From a bacterium (GTDB lineage Bacteria > Desulfobacterota_D > UBA1144), in the NCBI GenBank assembly GCA_018654605.1, contig JABILG010000018.1:88702-152701 (forward strand): DNA of 64,000 bases, given 5' to 3'. The notes beneath the pieces are model-generated. The model ran no database searches. It was given only the letters and a program-made list of their open reading frames with translations, and had not been told where the DNA came from. This document shows positions 45,340 through 54,222 of this stretch, piece by piece. Made by a program: the position numbers and the translations under genes. The number at the start of each line of letters is the position of its first letter. Positions within the stretch are counted from its first letter, which is position 1.

Positions 45340-46415
45340 TTATAAATCCTCTTGACTCTTTTACTGATTCCACAAACTATCTCATATGGTATTGTATCCG
45401 CTAAATCAGCAACTTGGTTTGCATTTATTTTCTCAGTACCAAAAATAATTACTTCATCTCCTACACGGGGATTATCTATTTCCGATAAGTTTATTATAGT
45501 CAGGTCCATACATACCCTTCCTAAAATATCACAATTCTTATCTTTACAAGTCACCTTCCCTTTATTTGAAAGTGCTCGTGGGAGACCATCAGCATATCCT
45601 ATCGGGATAACTCCTATTATCATTTCTTCTTTTGCAATAAAAGTTCTACCATAACTTACCGAATCGCCTTTCTTAATATTTCTGATTTTTACTATTGAGG
45701 TCTTTAATTCCATGACAGGAATGATTTCACTATTTTCTTCTGTAACTAGGCCATAAAGGGCAAGCCCTGGCCTTGCCATATTAAGGTGTGACTTAGGAAA
45801 GTTAATAATTCCTGTGCTATTTGAAATATGGAAAAAATCTATATTAGGTATTGCATTCTTAAAACTCATAATAATTTTATCAAACTCATCAATTTGAGAT
45901 TCAGTAAACTTAGAATCTACCAAGTTAGATTCAGGAAAGTGTGTGTAGATACCCTTTAAGGACAGGTTAGGATTTTTATTTATTATACTTATTGACTCTA
46001 TTATTTGCTCTCTATCAATCCCAAGCCTATTCATACCGGTATCAATCTTTAGATGAAAAGAGATACTATCAAGATTTAATGAATCAATAAAATAAAGCTG
46101 AGAAATGTCATATATCGTAAAGAGAATATTTTTATCTATTGAGCTAATTATCTCTTCATTCGTTATTGAACCGAGTATTAAAATATTGCTCTTTACACCT
46201 GCTGACTTTATCTCCATAGCTTCTTCATAGGTTGCAACAGCTAGGTTATTTATGTTTAGCACAGATAATTTCTTGCTTACCTCTATTGAACCATGTCCGT
46301 AAGCGTTAGCTTTTACAACGGCTAGAATCTCAACCCCATCTTGCAAGATATCCTTTATAGCTTCTACATTTCTTTCAAGGTTATCTAGTTTAATTTCTGC
46401 ATATGCAAATGACAT
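45336..46415 (-). CDS. alr: Alanine racemase
   Basis: PLP enzyme making D-alanine for peptidoglycan. 359 aa; the PLP lysine motif VVKANAYGHG (about 34-43), the catalytic Tyr-region SYGRTF and RVCMDLTIINL motif identify it. First gene of the alr-WP repeat-mlaEFD-smpB-ssrA run; starts at ATG. Divergent from the MFS transporter gene. Confidence 0.96.
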   Translation of the reverse strand: MSFAYAEIKLDNLERNVEAIKDILQDGVEILAVVKANAYGHGSIEVSKKLSVLNINNLAVATYEEAMEIKSAGVKSNILILGSITNEEIISSIDKNILFTIYDISQLYFIDSLNLDSISFHLKIDTGMNRLGIDREQIIESISIINKNPNLSLKGIYTHFPESNLVDSKFTESQIDEFDKIIMSFKNAIPNIDFFHISNSTGIINFPKSHLNMARPGLALYGLVTEENSEIIPVMELKTSIVKIRNIKKGDSVSYGRTFIAKEEMIIGVIPIGYADGLPRALSNKGKVTCKDKNCDILGRVCMDLTIINLSEIDNPRVGDEVIIFGTEKINANQVADLADTIPYEIVCGISKRVKRIYK

Positions 46416-46454
46416 TATTTTCTAAATCTAACATAGATGAATTTATTTCTCGAA

Positions 46455-46483
46455 TTGTCTATATTCACTTAAAATTATGATAT
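46455..46483 (+). promoter_or_regulatory. Candidate sigma-70 promoter of the MFS gene
   Basis: TTGTCT and TGATAT separated by 17 bases, ending 17 bases before the ATG, in the 84-base space between alr and the transporter gene. Fair -35, weak -10; AT-rich background reduces certainty. Confidence 0.35.
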
Positions 46484-46499
46484 ATTTCCCTTAACTCAA

Positions 46500-47675
46500 A
46501 TGTCATTCTCAACAATAGAAAAAAAAGCTACTACAACAGTAAGTCTTATTCTATCTTTAAGACTTTTAGGCCTATTTATGTTGTTACCAATATTCAGTAT
46601 TTATGCGATTGAATATAATAATTCTAATTTATTCCTTGCTGGTGTTGCTATTGGGATTTATTCATTAGCACAGGCAATAATGCAGGTTCCTTTAGCTTAT
46701 CTAAGCGACAAATTTGGCAGGAAGAAAATCGTCATACTTGGCCTTTCACTCTTCACACTTGGTAGTCTGATATGTTATTTCTCCAATGATATAAGCATAC
46801 TTATATTTGGTAGAATTATTCAAGGTTGTGGCGCTGTCAGTTCAGTAGGAGTCGCAACGTTATCAGAAAATACTTCAAAAGATAATAGAGCTAGTGCTTT
46901 TACGATTGTTGGACTATCAGTTGGAATAGCATTCGTCCTTGGTTTTTTAATAGGTCCCATAGTATCTTCCATATTTAACTTTAAGGTTCTATTTCTTTTA
47001 CTCTTCATATTCGGAATTCTTGCCATAATTACAACTATAATCTTCTATCCAGAAAGAATTGGGGAAAGATTAAATCGTACACATAGTAAGAAATTTGAGA
47101 TATCGAAAGAATTAATAAAAATTTACTTGTCTTCCTTTATGCTGTCTTTGATTCTAAGCATATTTCTATTTGTTTACCCACTTTTCTGGAAATTTCTTGA
47201 AGTACCTGAGCTTAGCCTTTCCATAGTGTATTTAATAATATTTCTCCCTGCTGCAATATTTATCTATCCTTCAATAAGATATCTAGAGAAAAAAAATAGA
47301 ATTAACTTAGCAATTAAGTCTGGTTGGATTTTTCTTACTATAGGTTTCTTATATTTTATATTTCAAGATCAAAATGAGCTTACCCTATATTGCTTAGGTG
47401 TATTCTTTTTCTTGGGTATCACAATCTTTCAGTCTGTACTACCAAGCTTGCTATCACTTTATGTCCCAGATCAGATGCGAGCTACCGGCACAAGCCCATA
47501 TTATATATTAAGCTTTATGGGACATGCTATTGGTAGTATCTCAGCGGGATATATATACTCTAAAAACTTATTATTTGGAATGCCTAGCTCCCATGTATTA
47601 ATAATCATAAGCTCAATAGTATTGTTAGCATGGGCGATAATTGGAATTCCAATATATAACAATAAAAGAAATTAA
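46500..47675 (+). CDS. Major facilitator superfamily transporter (YajR-like)
   Basis: Inner-membrane secondary transporter, 391 aa with 12 predicted helices. MFS motif A reads YLSDKFGRKKIVILG (about 72-86) between helices 2 and 3, and GRIIQGCGAVSSVGVATLSE is motif B/C-like. The opening SLRLLGLFMLLPIFSIYA resembles the YajR drug-efflux group, but the YajR C-terminal domain is missing. Substrate unknown. Its stop codon overlaps the htpX stop on the opposite strand. Confidence 0.85.
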   Translation: MSFSTIEKKATTTVSLILSLRLLGLFMLLPIFSIYAIEYNNSNLFLAGVAIGIYSLAQAIMQVPLAYLSDKFGRKKIVILGLSLFTLGSLICYFSNDISILIFGRIIQGCGAVSSVGVATLSENTSKDNRASAFTIVGLSVGIAFVLGFLIGPIVSSIFNFKVLFLLLFIFGILAIITTIIFYPERIGERLNRTHSKKFEISKELIKIYLSSFMLSLILSIFLFVYPLFWKFLEVPELSLSIVYLIIFLPAAIFIYPSIRYLEKKNRINLAIKSGWIFLTIGFLYFIFQDQNELTLYCLGVFFFLGITIFQSVLPSLLSLYVPDQMRATGTSPYYILSFMGHAIGSISAGYIYSKNLLFGMPSSHVLIIISSIVLLAWAIIGIPIYNNKRN

Positions 47676-48529
47676 CTTATATTCATGTCCATTAGTCTTT
47701 TAACTCTTTCCTCAGTAGGAGGATGAGAGCTAAACCATTTACCGACTCCACCAGAAATGGGGCTAATTATGAACATGTGACATGTAGCTGCTTGAAGCTC
47801 TTTATTTAACTCTTTATTTTCTTTGGATTTCATATGAAAATCTTGAATCTTTGATAAAGCTTTTGCTAATGATTTAGGCTTACTTGTTATCTGAGCTGCA
47901 GAGCTATCAGCTTTAAATTCTCTAGTCCGTGAAATAGCCATTTGAATAATCAGTGCAATTAACGGTGCTAAGATTGCTATTAAGATATTTCCTAGAAAAC
48001 TGCCAGAATTTCTATTTCCCCTAAAGGCACCAAAAATCAATCCCCATTTAATCATGCTTGCAATCATACTTATTGCTCCCGCGAAAGTAGCTGCGATTGA
48101 ACCAATTAAAATATCTCTATTTTCGATATGTGCTAATTCGTGTGCCATAACGCCTTCAATCTCATCCATATCCAGAATGGAGATTAAACCAGTTGACAGA
48201 GCAACAACTGAATTATTCTGGTTCCTACCTGTAGCAAACGCATTTGGTTCAATTGCCGAGTAAATAAAAAGTTGTGGTTCAACTATATTTGCTTTTTTAC
48301 ATAGATTTGTAAAAATTATCTTTATTTCAGAGAACCTATTTGAATCAATTTTTTTCGCTTTATACATCTTTAATATTAATTTATCTGAGAACCAATATGA
48401 GCCTATATTCATTACCAGTGCAAATATAAACGCAATCCTCATACCACCTGCTCCTCCCAGATATTGACCGATTGAGATAAAGAATAAAGTCATTACAGTT
48501 AACAAGAAACCTGTTTTTAGAGTATTAAT
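47672..48529 (-). CDS. htpX: Membrane zinc metalloprotease HtpX (AUU start)
   Basis: Inner-membrane M48 protease for damaged membrane proteins. Zinc motif HELAHIENRD, several membrane helices and the PTEERVKRL end identify it. The track begins at TTG 48505, but the frame runs back to ATT 48529, giving [M]NTLKTGFLLTVMTLFFISIG, the usual HtpX N-terminus (memory of family: MNTLKTALL...). In frame, a stop precedes that ATT, and GGAGG lies 8 bases upstream inside the end of msrA. So the start is most likely AUU (285 aa); TTG 48505 or ATG 48493 are alternatives. Confidence 0.93.
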   Translation of the reverse strand: MNTLKTGFLLTVMTLFFISIGQYLGGAGGMRIAFIFALVMNIGSYWFSDKLILKMYKAKKIDSNRFSEIKIIFTNLCKKANIVEPQLFIYSAIEPNAFATGRNQNNSVVALSTGLISILDMDEIEGVMAHELAHIENRDILIGSIAATFAGAISMIASMIKWGLIFGAFRGNRNSGSFLGNILIAILAPLIALIIQMAISRTREFKADSSAAQITSKPKSLAKALSKIQDFHMKSKENKELNKELQAATCHMFIISPISGGVGKWFSSHPPTEERVKRLMDMNIS

Positions 48530-48533
48530 TTAA

Positions 48534-49013
48534 TTATCCTCCGCATGATTCAAGATTATTCTTAAGTATATATTTTTGATGATAGTCTTCAGCTAAATAA
48601 TAGTCCATGGCCTCTACTACATCTGTTACTATTGGGGACTTGGATGAATTATTCTCATTATAGTCAGAGATCATAGTATTAGCGGTGCTCATTTGTTCTG
48701 AATCATAGTAAAAAATTACAGACCTATACTGGGTTCCAACATCAGGACCTTGTCTATTAAGAGTGGTTGGATCATGAATCTCAAAAAAGAATTTACATAG
48801 GGTTGTAAAGTTAACAATTTCAGGAGCAAACTTAATCATGACAACTTCAGCATGACCGGTGAGCCCAGAACAAACATCAAAGTAAGTAGGGTTCTTAAAT
48901 TTACTGCCCATATAACCAACAGACGTCTCTTGAACTCCATTAATATTCATAAATTTATTTTCCACCCCCCAAAAACAACCAGCACCAAAAGTTGCATTTA
49001 TTAAATTGCCCAT
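48534..49013 (-). CDS. msrA: Peptide methionine (S)-S-oxide reductase
   Basis: Repairs oxidised methionine. 159 aa; catalytic motif GAGCFWGVENKF at about residue 10-21 with the nucleophilic Cys, VGYMGSKFKNPTYFDVCSG, and the C-terminal ESCGG recycling Cys. Its last codons provide the ribosome binding site of htpX. 17 bases after recG. Confidence 0.96.
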   Translation of the reverse strand: MGNLINATFGAGCFWGVENKFMNINGVQETSVGYMGSKFKNPTYFDVCSGLTGHAEVVMIKFAPEIVNFTTLCKFFFEIHDPTTLNRQGPDVGTQYRSVIFYYDSEQMSTANTMISDYNENNSSKSPIVTDVVEAMDYYLAEDYHQKYILKNNLESCGG

Positions 49014-49029
49014 ACTTAATTATACCTTT

Positions 49030-51174
49030 TTAAATTATTTTTGTGAGATTCAGTTTCTCTCCCCACATTGAAAGTATTAAACTATTAAAACAATCTTTAT
49101 TCTTCTTGTAAAAACTATATTGCTCTATATTCAAAGAACATAATCTTGCCTCTTTTAAAATTGAAAAATCTCTTCTCAAATTTGCTAGATGTAAATCCCA
49201 GAATTTACCAGATTGCTCAGATCCTGCACCATAGAATGCGCCAGGGCCCCTAATTTCCATATCTTTTTCTGAAATAATGAAACCATCTATATTATTTTTA
49301 AATATCAACAATCTTTCTTTCGAGACTTCGCTCAACTGGTCCACTAACAAGATGCATGTTGACTTGTAAGGTCCTCTTCCGATTCTACCTCTTAATTGAT
49401 GTAACTGTGAAAGGCCAAATCTCTCAGGGTTATATATAATCATTGTGCTTGCATTAGGGATATCTACGCCAACTTCTATAACTGTTGTACAGATAAGAAC
49501 ATCTATCTTCTTTGACCTAAACTTTTTCATCACTGATTCTTTTTCATCTGCTGACAACTTCCCGTGTATTACTCCTAAATTAAAATCTTTTAGTCTTCCT
49601 TTCTTTAATCTTAAATTTAACGACTTCACATCTTCAAGGAATTCAAACTCTTCATTATCAGACTTGCTTATAAGGGGGCATAGAATAAAAGCCTGCCTGT
49701 CGTTCTTTAATTCGTTAACCAAAAAACTATAAACTTTATCTGAATCATTAATACTGACGATTTTTGTCGATATTTCTCCTCTATTTGTTGGCATTTCATC
49801 AATCTTCGAGATCTTATAATCAGTAAAAAAAATATTTGAAAGAGTTCTTGGAATTGGTGTAGCAGTCATAACCAAAACATCAGGATTCTCTCCCTTCTCT
49901 GACATTAACTTTCTTTGCACAACTCCGAACCTATGTTGTTCATCAATGACAACCATTCCAAGTTTTCTATATTCAACATCTTCTTGAAACAAAGAATGAG
50001 TTCCAACTATAAATTTTGCACTACCCGAAATAATTTTTTCTTTAACTTTTCCTTTCTCGATTTTACCTATTGAGGACTTTAAGATAACCAGCTCCTCTAT
50101 ATCAACATAATTCTTAAGAAATAAATAGTGTTGATCTGCTAGTATTTCTGTTGGGGCTATCAATACAGACTGGTATCCATTATCATAACTTCTAGCCATA
50201 GACAATAAGCCAACAATTGTCTTTCCACTACCTACATCCCCCTGTAATAGTCTACTCATTTGGATTGTTGAACTCATATCTCTTCGAATTTCTTCTAAAA
50301 CATTAACTTGTGAGTTAGTTAATGAAAAAGGTAGATTTGATAGTATCCTAGAAAAAAGGCCTTCATTCTGGGTTGTAGAATGAGAAATTCCAATATTCCT
50401 ATCTTTTGAGTTCTGCTTATATTTAATACCTAGGCATAAAATCAGAAACTCAAAGAATATAAATGCCCTATGTGGGATTGACTCATAAACGGATTCAGAC
50501 GATTCAGTGTCAACAAGCTCCTCTTTTTTTAGTCTTTGTGGTTGATGTATACCGAGAATAGATTCAGAAATACTACAAAGGTTAAATTCTTTAATTATAT
50601 CTTCTGAAAAGAAATCTAAACTTTGCAGTTCAGTATTCGTCAATGAGAAATTTAATATATTAATAATTCTATTTTGTGTGAGACCCTTAGTTAGGGGATA
50701 TATTGGTGAAATTTTACCGAAGTTTCCTAACTTTTCATCTTTTCCAATGATATTTATATTCTCAGGCTTTGGATTAATAATCTGAAGGTATTTAGAACTC
50801 CTACCTTTTACAGCTTTGCCTGAAATAATAGCAAAATTCCCTATTACAAAATTATCTTTGAGGTATCTATAAAAAGGATTGAACCAAATTATTTTGAGTT
50901 GTGCCAGGTCATCCTTTATTACAACTTCATAAATCTTAGTTCTTGCTCTTATAAGGCTAGATGAAATTATTTCACCCTTAATCGTTACTTCCTCGTTCTC
51001 AAGGATTTCGGATATTTTTTTTGTGTTACGGTAATCCTTGTAATGTCTTGGAAAGTAAAACAATAAGTCTTGAATATTTTTAACATTAATACCTTCAAAA
51101 AGTTTTTCTATTTTTGGACCAACGCCCGGCAAGGAACTTAGATTATCTGTTAATTTATACTTATTTAATCCCAT
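49030..51174 (-). CDS. recG: ATP-dependent DNA helicase RecG
   Basis: Branch-migrating helicase at stalled replication forks. N-terminal wedge domain with a HhH-like opening (LSSLPGVGPKIEKLFEGIN), then helicase motifs: Walker A LLQGDVGSGKTIVGLL, DEQHRFGVVQR, TATPIPRTL, and QLHQLRGRIGRG. I start at ATG 51174 (714 aa), overlapping ugd by 14 bases. Confidence 0.96.
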   Translation of the reverse strand: MGLNKYKLTDNLSSLPGVGPKIEKLFEGINVKNIQDLLFYFPRHYKDYRNTKKISEILENEEVTIKGEIISSSLIRARTKIYEVVIKDDLAQLKIIWFNPFYRYLKDNFVIGNFAIISGKAVKGRSSKYLQIINPKPENINIIGKDEKLGNFGKISPIYPLTKGLTQNRIINILNFSLTNTELQSLDFFSEDIIKEFNLCSISESILGIHQPQRLKKEELVDTESSESVYESIPHRAFIFFEFLILCLGIKYKQNSKDRNIGISHSTTQNEGLFSRILSNLPFSLTNSQVNVLEEIRRDMSSTIQMSRLLQGDVGSGKTIVGLLSMARSYDNGYQSVLIAPTEILADQHYLFLKNYVDIEELVILKSSIGKIEKGKVKEKIISGSAKFIVGTHSLFQEDVEYRKLGMVVIDEQHRFGVVQRKLMSEKGENPDVLVMTATPIPRTLSNIFFTDYKISKIDEMPTNRGEISTKIVSINDSDKVYSFLVNELKNDRQAFILCPLISKSDNEEFEFLEDVKSLNLRLKKGRLKDFNLGVIHGKLSADEKESVMKKFRSKKIDVLICTTVIEVGVDIPNASTMIIYNPERFGLSQLHQLRGRIGRGPYKSTCILLVDQLSEVSKERLLIFKNNIDGFIISEKDMEIRGPGAFYGAGSEQSGKFWDLHLANLRRDFSILKEARLCSLNIEQYSFYKKNKDCFNSLILSMWGEKLNLTKII

Positions 51175-52477
51175 TTTCTGGATAAAAACCAATATTAGAA
51201 TAGAAAAAACCTAAATCCTTCATCTTTTGCTTATTGTACAAGTTTCTTCCATCGAAGATAACTGGAGTTTTCAATAGATTCTTTATTTTTTCAAAATCTG
51301 GCTGTTTATATTCACTCCATTCTGTATTGATTATAAGAGCGTCACAATCACGGAGTATATTATAATTGTCACTTGAGAAAGCTATAGAATCAGAGAATAA
51401 TTCTTTAAAATTTTCAGAAGCAACTGGATCATGGGCTAGAACTTTTGCACCGGACCCAATTAAAAATCTCGCAATATCTATAGATGGTGCCTCTCGAATA
51501 TCATCCGTATTAGGCTTAAAAGATAGGCCCCAAAGAGCAAATCTTTTATTTTTAAGAATTTTGAAATGCTCCTCTATCTTCTTAAAAAAATTAACTCTCT
51601 GATTAGCATTTACATTATCTACAGCTGTACAGAGTTCCATTTCCATAGAATTCTGTTTTCCTATATCTATAAGTGACTTAACGTCTTTTGGAAAACATGA
51701 GCCTCCATATCCCAATCCAGGAAAAATAAAATGTCTTCCGATTCTCTTATCTTCAGACATGATTTTTCTAACACTTTCAATGTCAGCGCCTACCTTTTCA
51801 CATAAATTTGCTATCTCGTTAATAAACGAGATTCTAGTAGCCAACATTGCATTAGAAGCATATTTCGATAACTCGGATGACCTAATATCAACTACAACGA
51901 GTCTAAATTCTTTCCTCATGAATGGCTCGTAGAGCTCTTTTAACTTCTTTTCAGCTTTAGGTGACTCAACTCCAATAACTATTCTGTCAGGAAACATGAA
52001 ATCATTAATTGCAGAGCCTTCTTTTAAAAACTCGGGATTAGAAGCAACATCAAAATCCTGATCTGTCCGCGTAGCAATCAAGTCCCTGACTAATGCTGTG
52101 GTTCCCACTGGCACAGTGCTCTTAGTGACAATAATTTTATAAGAATTCATATATTGAGATAGTTCTAATGCCGCACTTTTTATGTAATCAAGATTTGCAG
52201 AGCCATCTTCGTTTGGCGGAGTTGAAACAGCTAAAAAAATTATTTCAGAACTTTCTATTGCAGACTTATAATTAGTGGTAAAGTTTAGTCTGTTTGATTT
52301 AACATTTCTTTCAACGATAGAAGACAAGCCTGGTTCATAAATACCAACCTTTCCCTTTTTAAGCGATGAGATCTTGGATTTATCAATATCTAGACAAATA
52401 ACATTATTTCCAGAATCCGCTAAGCATGAGCCCGTTACAAGACCAACATAGCCTGATCCAATTACACAAATATTCAT
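51161..52477 (-). CDS. ugd: UDP-glucose 6-dehydrogenase
   Basis: Oxidises UDP-glucose to UDP-glucuronate for polysaccharides or lipid A modification. 438 aa: NAD-binding VIGSGYVGLVTGSCLAD, SKSTVPVGTT and the catalytic Cys motif GLGYGGSCFPKDVKSL (about 265). The C-terminal GLSFKPNTDDIREAPS domain is complete. Overlaps recG. No glycosyltransferases nearby to indicate the product. Confidence 0.95.
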   Translation of the reverse strand: MNICVIGSGYVGLVTGSCLADSGNNVICLDIDKSKISSLKKGKVGIYEPGLSSIVERNVKSNRLNFTTNYKSAIESSEIIFLAVSTPPNEDGSANLDYIKSAALELSQYMNSYKIIVTKSTVPVGTTALVRDLIATRTDQDFDVASNPEFLKEGSAINDFMFPDRIVIGVESPKAEKKLKELYEPFMRKEFRLVVVDIRSSELSKYASNAMLATRISFINEIANLCEKVGADIESVRKIMSEDKRIGRHFIFPGLGYGGSCFPKDVKSLIDIGKQNSMEMELCTAVDNVNANQRVNFFKKIEEHFKILKNKRFALWGLSFKPNTDDIREAPSIDIARFLIGSGAKVLAHDPVASENFKELFSDSIAFSSDNYNILRDCDALIINTEWSEYKQPDFEKIKNLLKTPVIFDGRNLYNKQKMKDLGFFYSNIGFYPENGIK

Positions 52478-52735
52478 ATTTAACTCATATTATCTCTCGA
52501 TAAATCTGAATTGGCAAATTCTTATCAAATTACACTTCTACCACTTTAGCTTTAGTTCTTTAGGGTCCAATAATTTTTACATACTGAACAATTTCGTAGA
52601 ATCCTACATTAGGCAAACTTTGAATCGAAACGCATTGCTTAATTAAGAAGGAACTGAATTAATAAACTGTGCTTCGAACAGCTTAGCATAAAGAATCATA
52701 AAAAATGAACGGTAACAAAAATGCCTAAAAATAAA
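52478..52735. other. 258-base gap between fdxA and ugd, nothing assigned
   Basis: The longest non-coding stretch besides ssrA. AT-rich; I see no ORF with a good start, no tRNA, and no 4.5S, 6S or RNase P hallmark (for example no GGAAGGAAGCAGCC). It lies upstream of ugd and may carry its promoter or a small RNA. Unexplained. Confidence 0.4.
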
Positions 52736-52999
52736 TTATCCGTTTCTTTCAGCAGGACTAAGACCTTCATAGTCGTAATCTTTTGCTTTATCAATAAAAG
52801 TATTCCATTTATCTGGCAAGTCGTCTTCATGATAGATTGCTTCAACTGGGCAAGGATCAACGCAAGCTCCACAATCGATGCACTCCTCAGGATTAATTAT
52901 TAATTGGGATCCTGCGTCATAAATGCAATCTACGGGACAAGCTTCTACGCAACCTTTGTCCTTAACGTCATTACACGGCTCTGCTATTACATAAGGCAT
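52736..52999 (-). CDS. fdxA: Seven-/eight-iron ferredoxin
   Basis: Small electron carrier, 87 aa, starting MPYVIAEPC. Two cluster motifs: an N-terminal C-x7-C-x3-CP set (CNDVKDKGCVEACPVDCIYD) and CIDCGACVDPCPVEAIY. The stretched first motif suggests one 3Fe-4S and one 4Fe-4S, as in actinobacterial-type FdxA. Preceded by a strong AGGAGGG site. Could donate electrons to the NuoEFG-less complex I (inference). Confidence 0.92.
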   Translation of the reverse strand: MPYVIAEPCNDVKDKGCVEACPVDCIYDAGSQLIINPEECIDCGACVDPCPVEAIYHEDDLPDKWNTFIDKAKDYDYEGLSPAERNG

Positions 53000-53028
53000 A
53001 ATAAATACCCTCCTATATTACATAAATT

Positions 53029-53056
53029 AGATTAGCATTTTCTTTCTAATATGCAA
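53029..53056 (-). promoter_or_regulatory. Candidate promoter of fdxA
   Basis: On the minus strand TTGCAT and TAATCT with a 16-base spacer, about 30 bases before the fdxA start. Another TTGACT lies just upstream. Fair match only. Confidence 0.35.
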
Positions 53057-53088
53057 GAAAAAAGTCAATATTTTAGCGTACTTATATG

Positions 53089-53125
53089 GATATCATGCGT
53101 CCATGATATCAGACATCCATGATAT
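53089..53125. repeat. Clustered CCATGATAT half-sites with a short hairpin
   Basis: GATATCATG-cgtc-CATGATATC forms a 9-bp inverted repeat, and CCATGATAT is repeated 16 bases on (53101 and 53117). It sits between the secG stop and the fdxA promoter. Could be a regulator site for fdxA or a weak terminator of secG (no U-run seen). Short and AT-rich. Confidence 0.45.
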
Positions 53126-53127
53126 AT

Positions 53128-53436
53128 TTAATCTATATCGGATACTTCTTCTTTTTGCTCTAGAACCTTAATTTTCTCTTTAATGACAGATGTTTTATCA
53201 AACTTAATATAAATATAGCCAAGACTTATACTTGTTATTATAAAGATAGTTCCTAACCATTTCGTTAATTTTCTAAGAAAGGAAGACGAGTCTGCACCAA
53301 ATACAGATTCAGAAGAACCTCCAAACATCGAGCCCAAGTCATCACTCTTAGAAGGTTGGAAAAGAATCGAAAGAACAAGAAGTAATGAAACTATTCCATG
53401 AAAAATTATTAATGAGCTTTTAATTGTTTCAATCAT
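53128..53436 (-). CDS. secG: Preprotein translocase subunit SecG
   Basis: Small membrane partner of SecYE. 102 aa with two helices; the motif LSILFQPSKSDDLGSMFGGSSESVFGA between them is diagnostic. One base after tpiA on the same strand, a common pairing. Acidic C-terminal tail. Confidence 0.92.
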   Translation of the reverse strand: MIETIKSSLIIFHGIVSLLLVLSILFQPSKSDDLGSMFGGSSESVFGADSSSFLRKLTKWLGTIFIITSISLGYIYIKFDKTSVIKEKIKVLEQKEEVSDID

Positions 53437-53437
53437 T

Positions 53438-54196
53438 TTATTTTACAACCTTCAATACAATATCACAGAATTTATCACAATCCATACTTGCATTACCAAC
53501 AAGCACTCCATCTACGTTATCAAGATCGACAATTTGCTCAACATTGGTAGTGTTAACGCTTCCTCCATAAACAATTCTAGGCAATGACTCTGCTGTTGGG
53601 AACATAGATTCAACTTCGGTGAAAATAAAATTATGAACACTAGATATATCATTAAGACTAGCTGCTTGGCCCGAACCAATTACCCAGATAGGTTCATAAC
53701 CAATAACGATTTGTGGCAAAAACTCTTCTCCTACTCCGCGAAGTCCTCTGTGGAGCTGGTCTGAAATAGAAGCAAAAGTCTTTTTTGTCCTTCTTTGATC
53801 GAAAGATTCTCCAACACATAAAATAATGTTTAATCCTTTCAATGTAGAGCTTAAAACTTTTTTATTAATCATCTCGTTTGTTTCTAAAAGATGTTGCCTT
53901 CTTTCTGAGTGGCCAATCATTGCCCAAGTACAACCGACATCTAAAAGCATTCCTGGAGAGACTTCACCTGTATAAGAACCGCTCTCTTCCCAAAAGACAT
54001 TTTGCGCTGACAATCTAATCTTAGAGTTTGCAGTTAAAAGTTTAACAATTCCTAAATATGGAAAAGTGGGGGCCAAGACTATATCAACACCAGAAATATC
54101 GTTTAATCCATTAAGAACACCTTTTACAAGAGTATTTATATCTTCTGAATGAAGATTCATTTTCCAATTTGCAAAAACAAGTTTGTTCTTATTCAT
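53438..54196 (-). CDS. tpiA: Triosephosphate isomerase
   Basis: Interconverts dihydroxyacetone phosphate and glyceraldehyde-3-phosphate. 252 aa: substrate Lys in FANWKMNLH, IGHSERRQ with the electrophilic His, the catalytic Glu in GYEPIWVIGSGQAA and YGGSVNTTN phosphate loop. Full length. Confidence 0.97.
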   Translation of the reverse strand: MNKNKLVFANWKMNLHSEDINTLVKGVLNGLNDISGVDIVLAPTFPYLGIVKLLTANSKIRLSAQNVFWEESGSYTGEVSPGMLLDVGCTWAMIGHSERRQHLLETNEMINKKVLSSTLKGLNIILCVGESFDQRRTKKTFASISDQLHRGLRGVGEEFLPQIVIGYEPIWVIGSGQAASLNDISSVHNFIFTEVESMFPTAESLPRIVYGGSVNTTNVEQIVDLDNVDGVLVGNASMDCDKFCDIVLKVVK

Positions 54197-54222
54197 ATTT
54201 TAAAAAATAACTCTCAATATTA

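Noticed and set aside
52478-52735. 4.5S RNA, 6S RNA or RNase P RNA in the long gap
   Set aside because: None of the signature segments of these RNAs is present.
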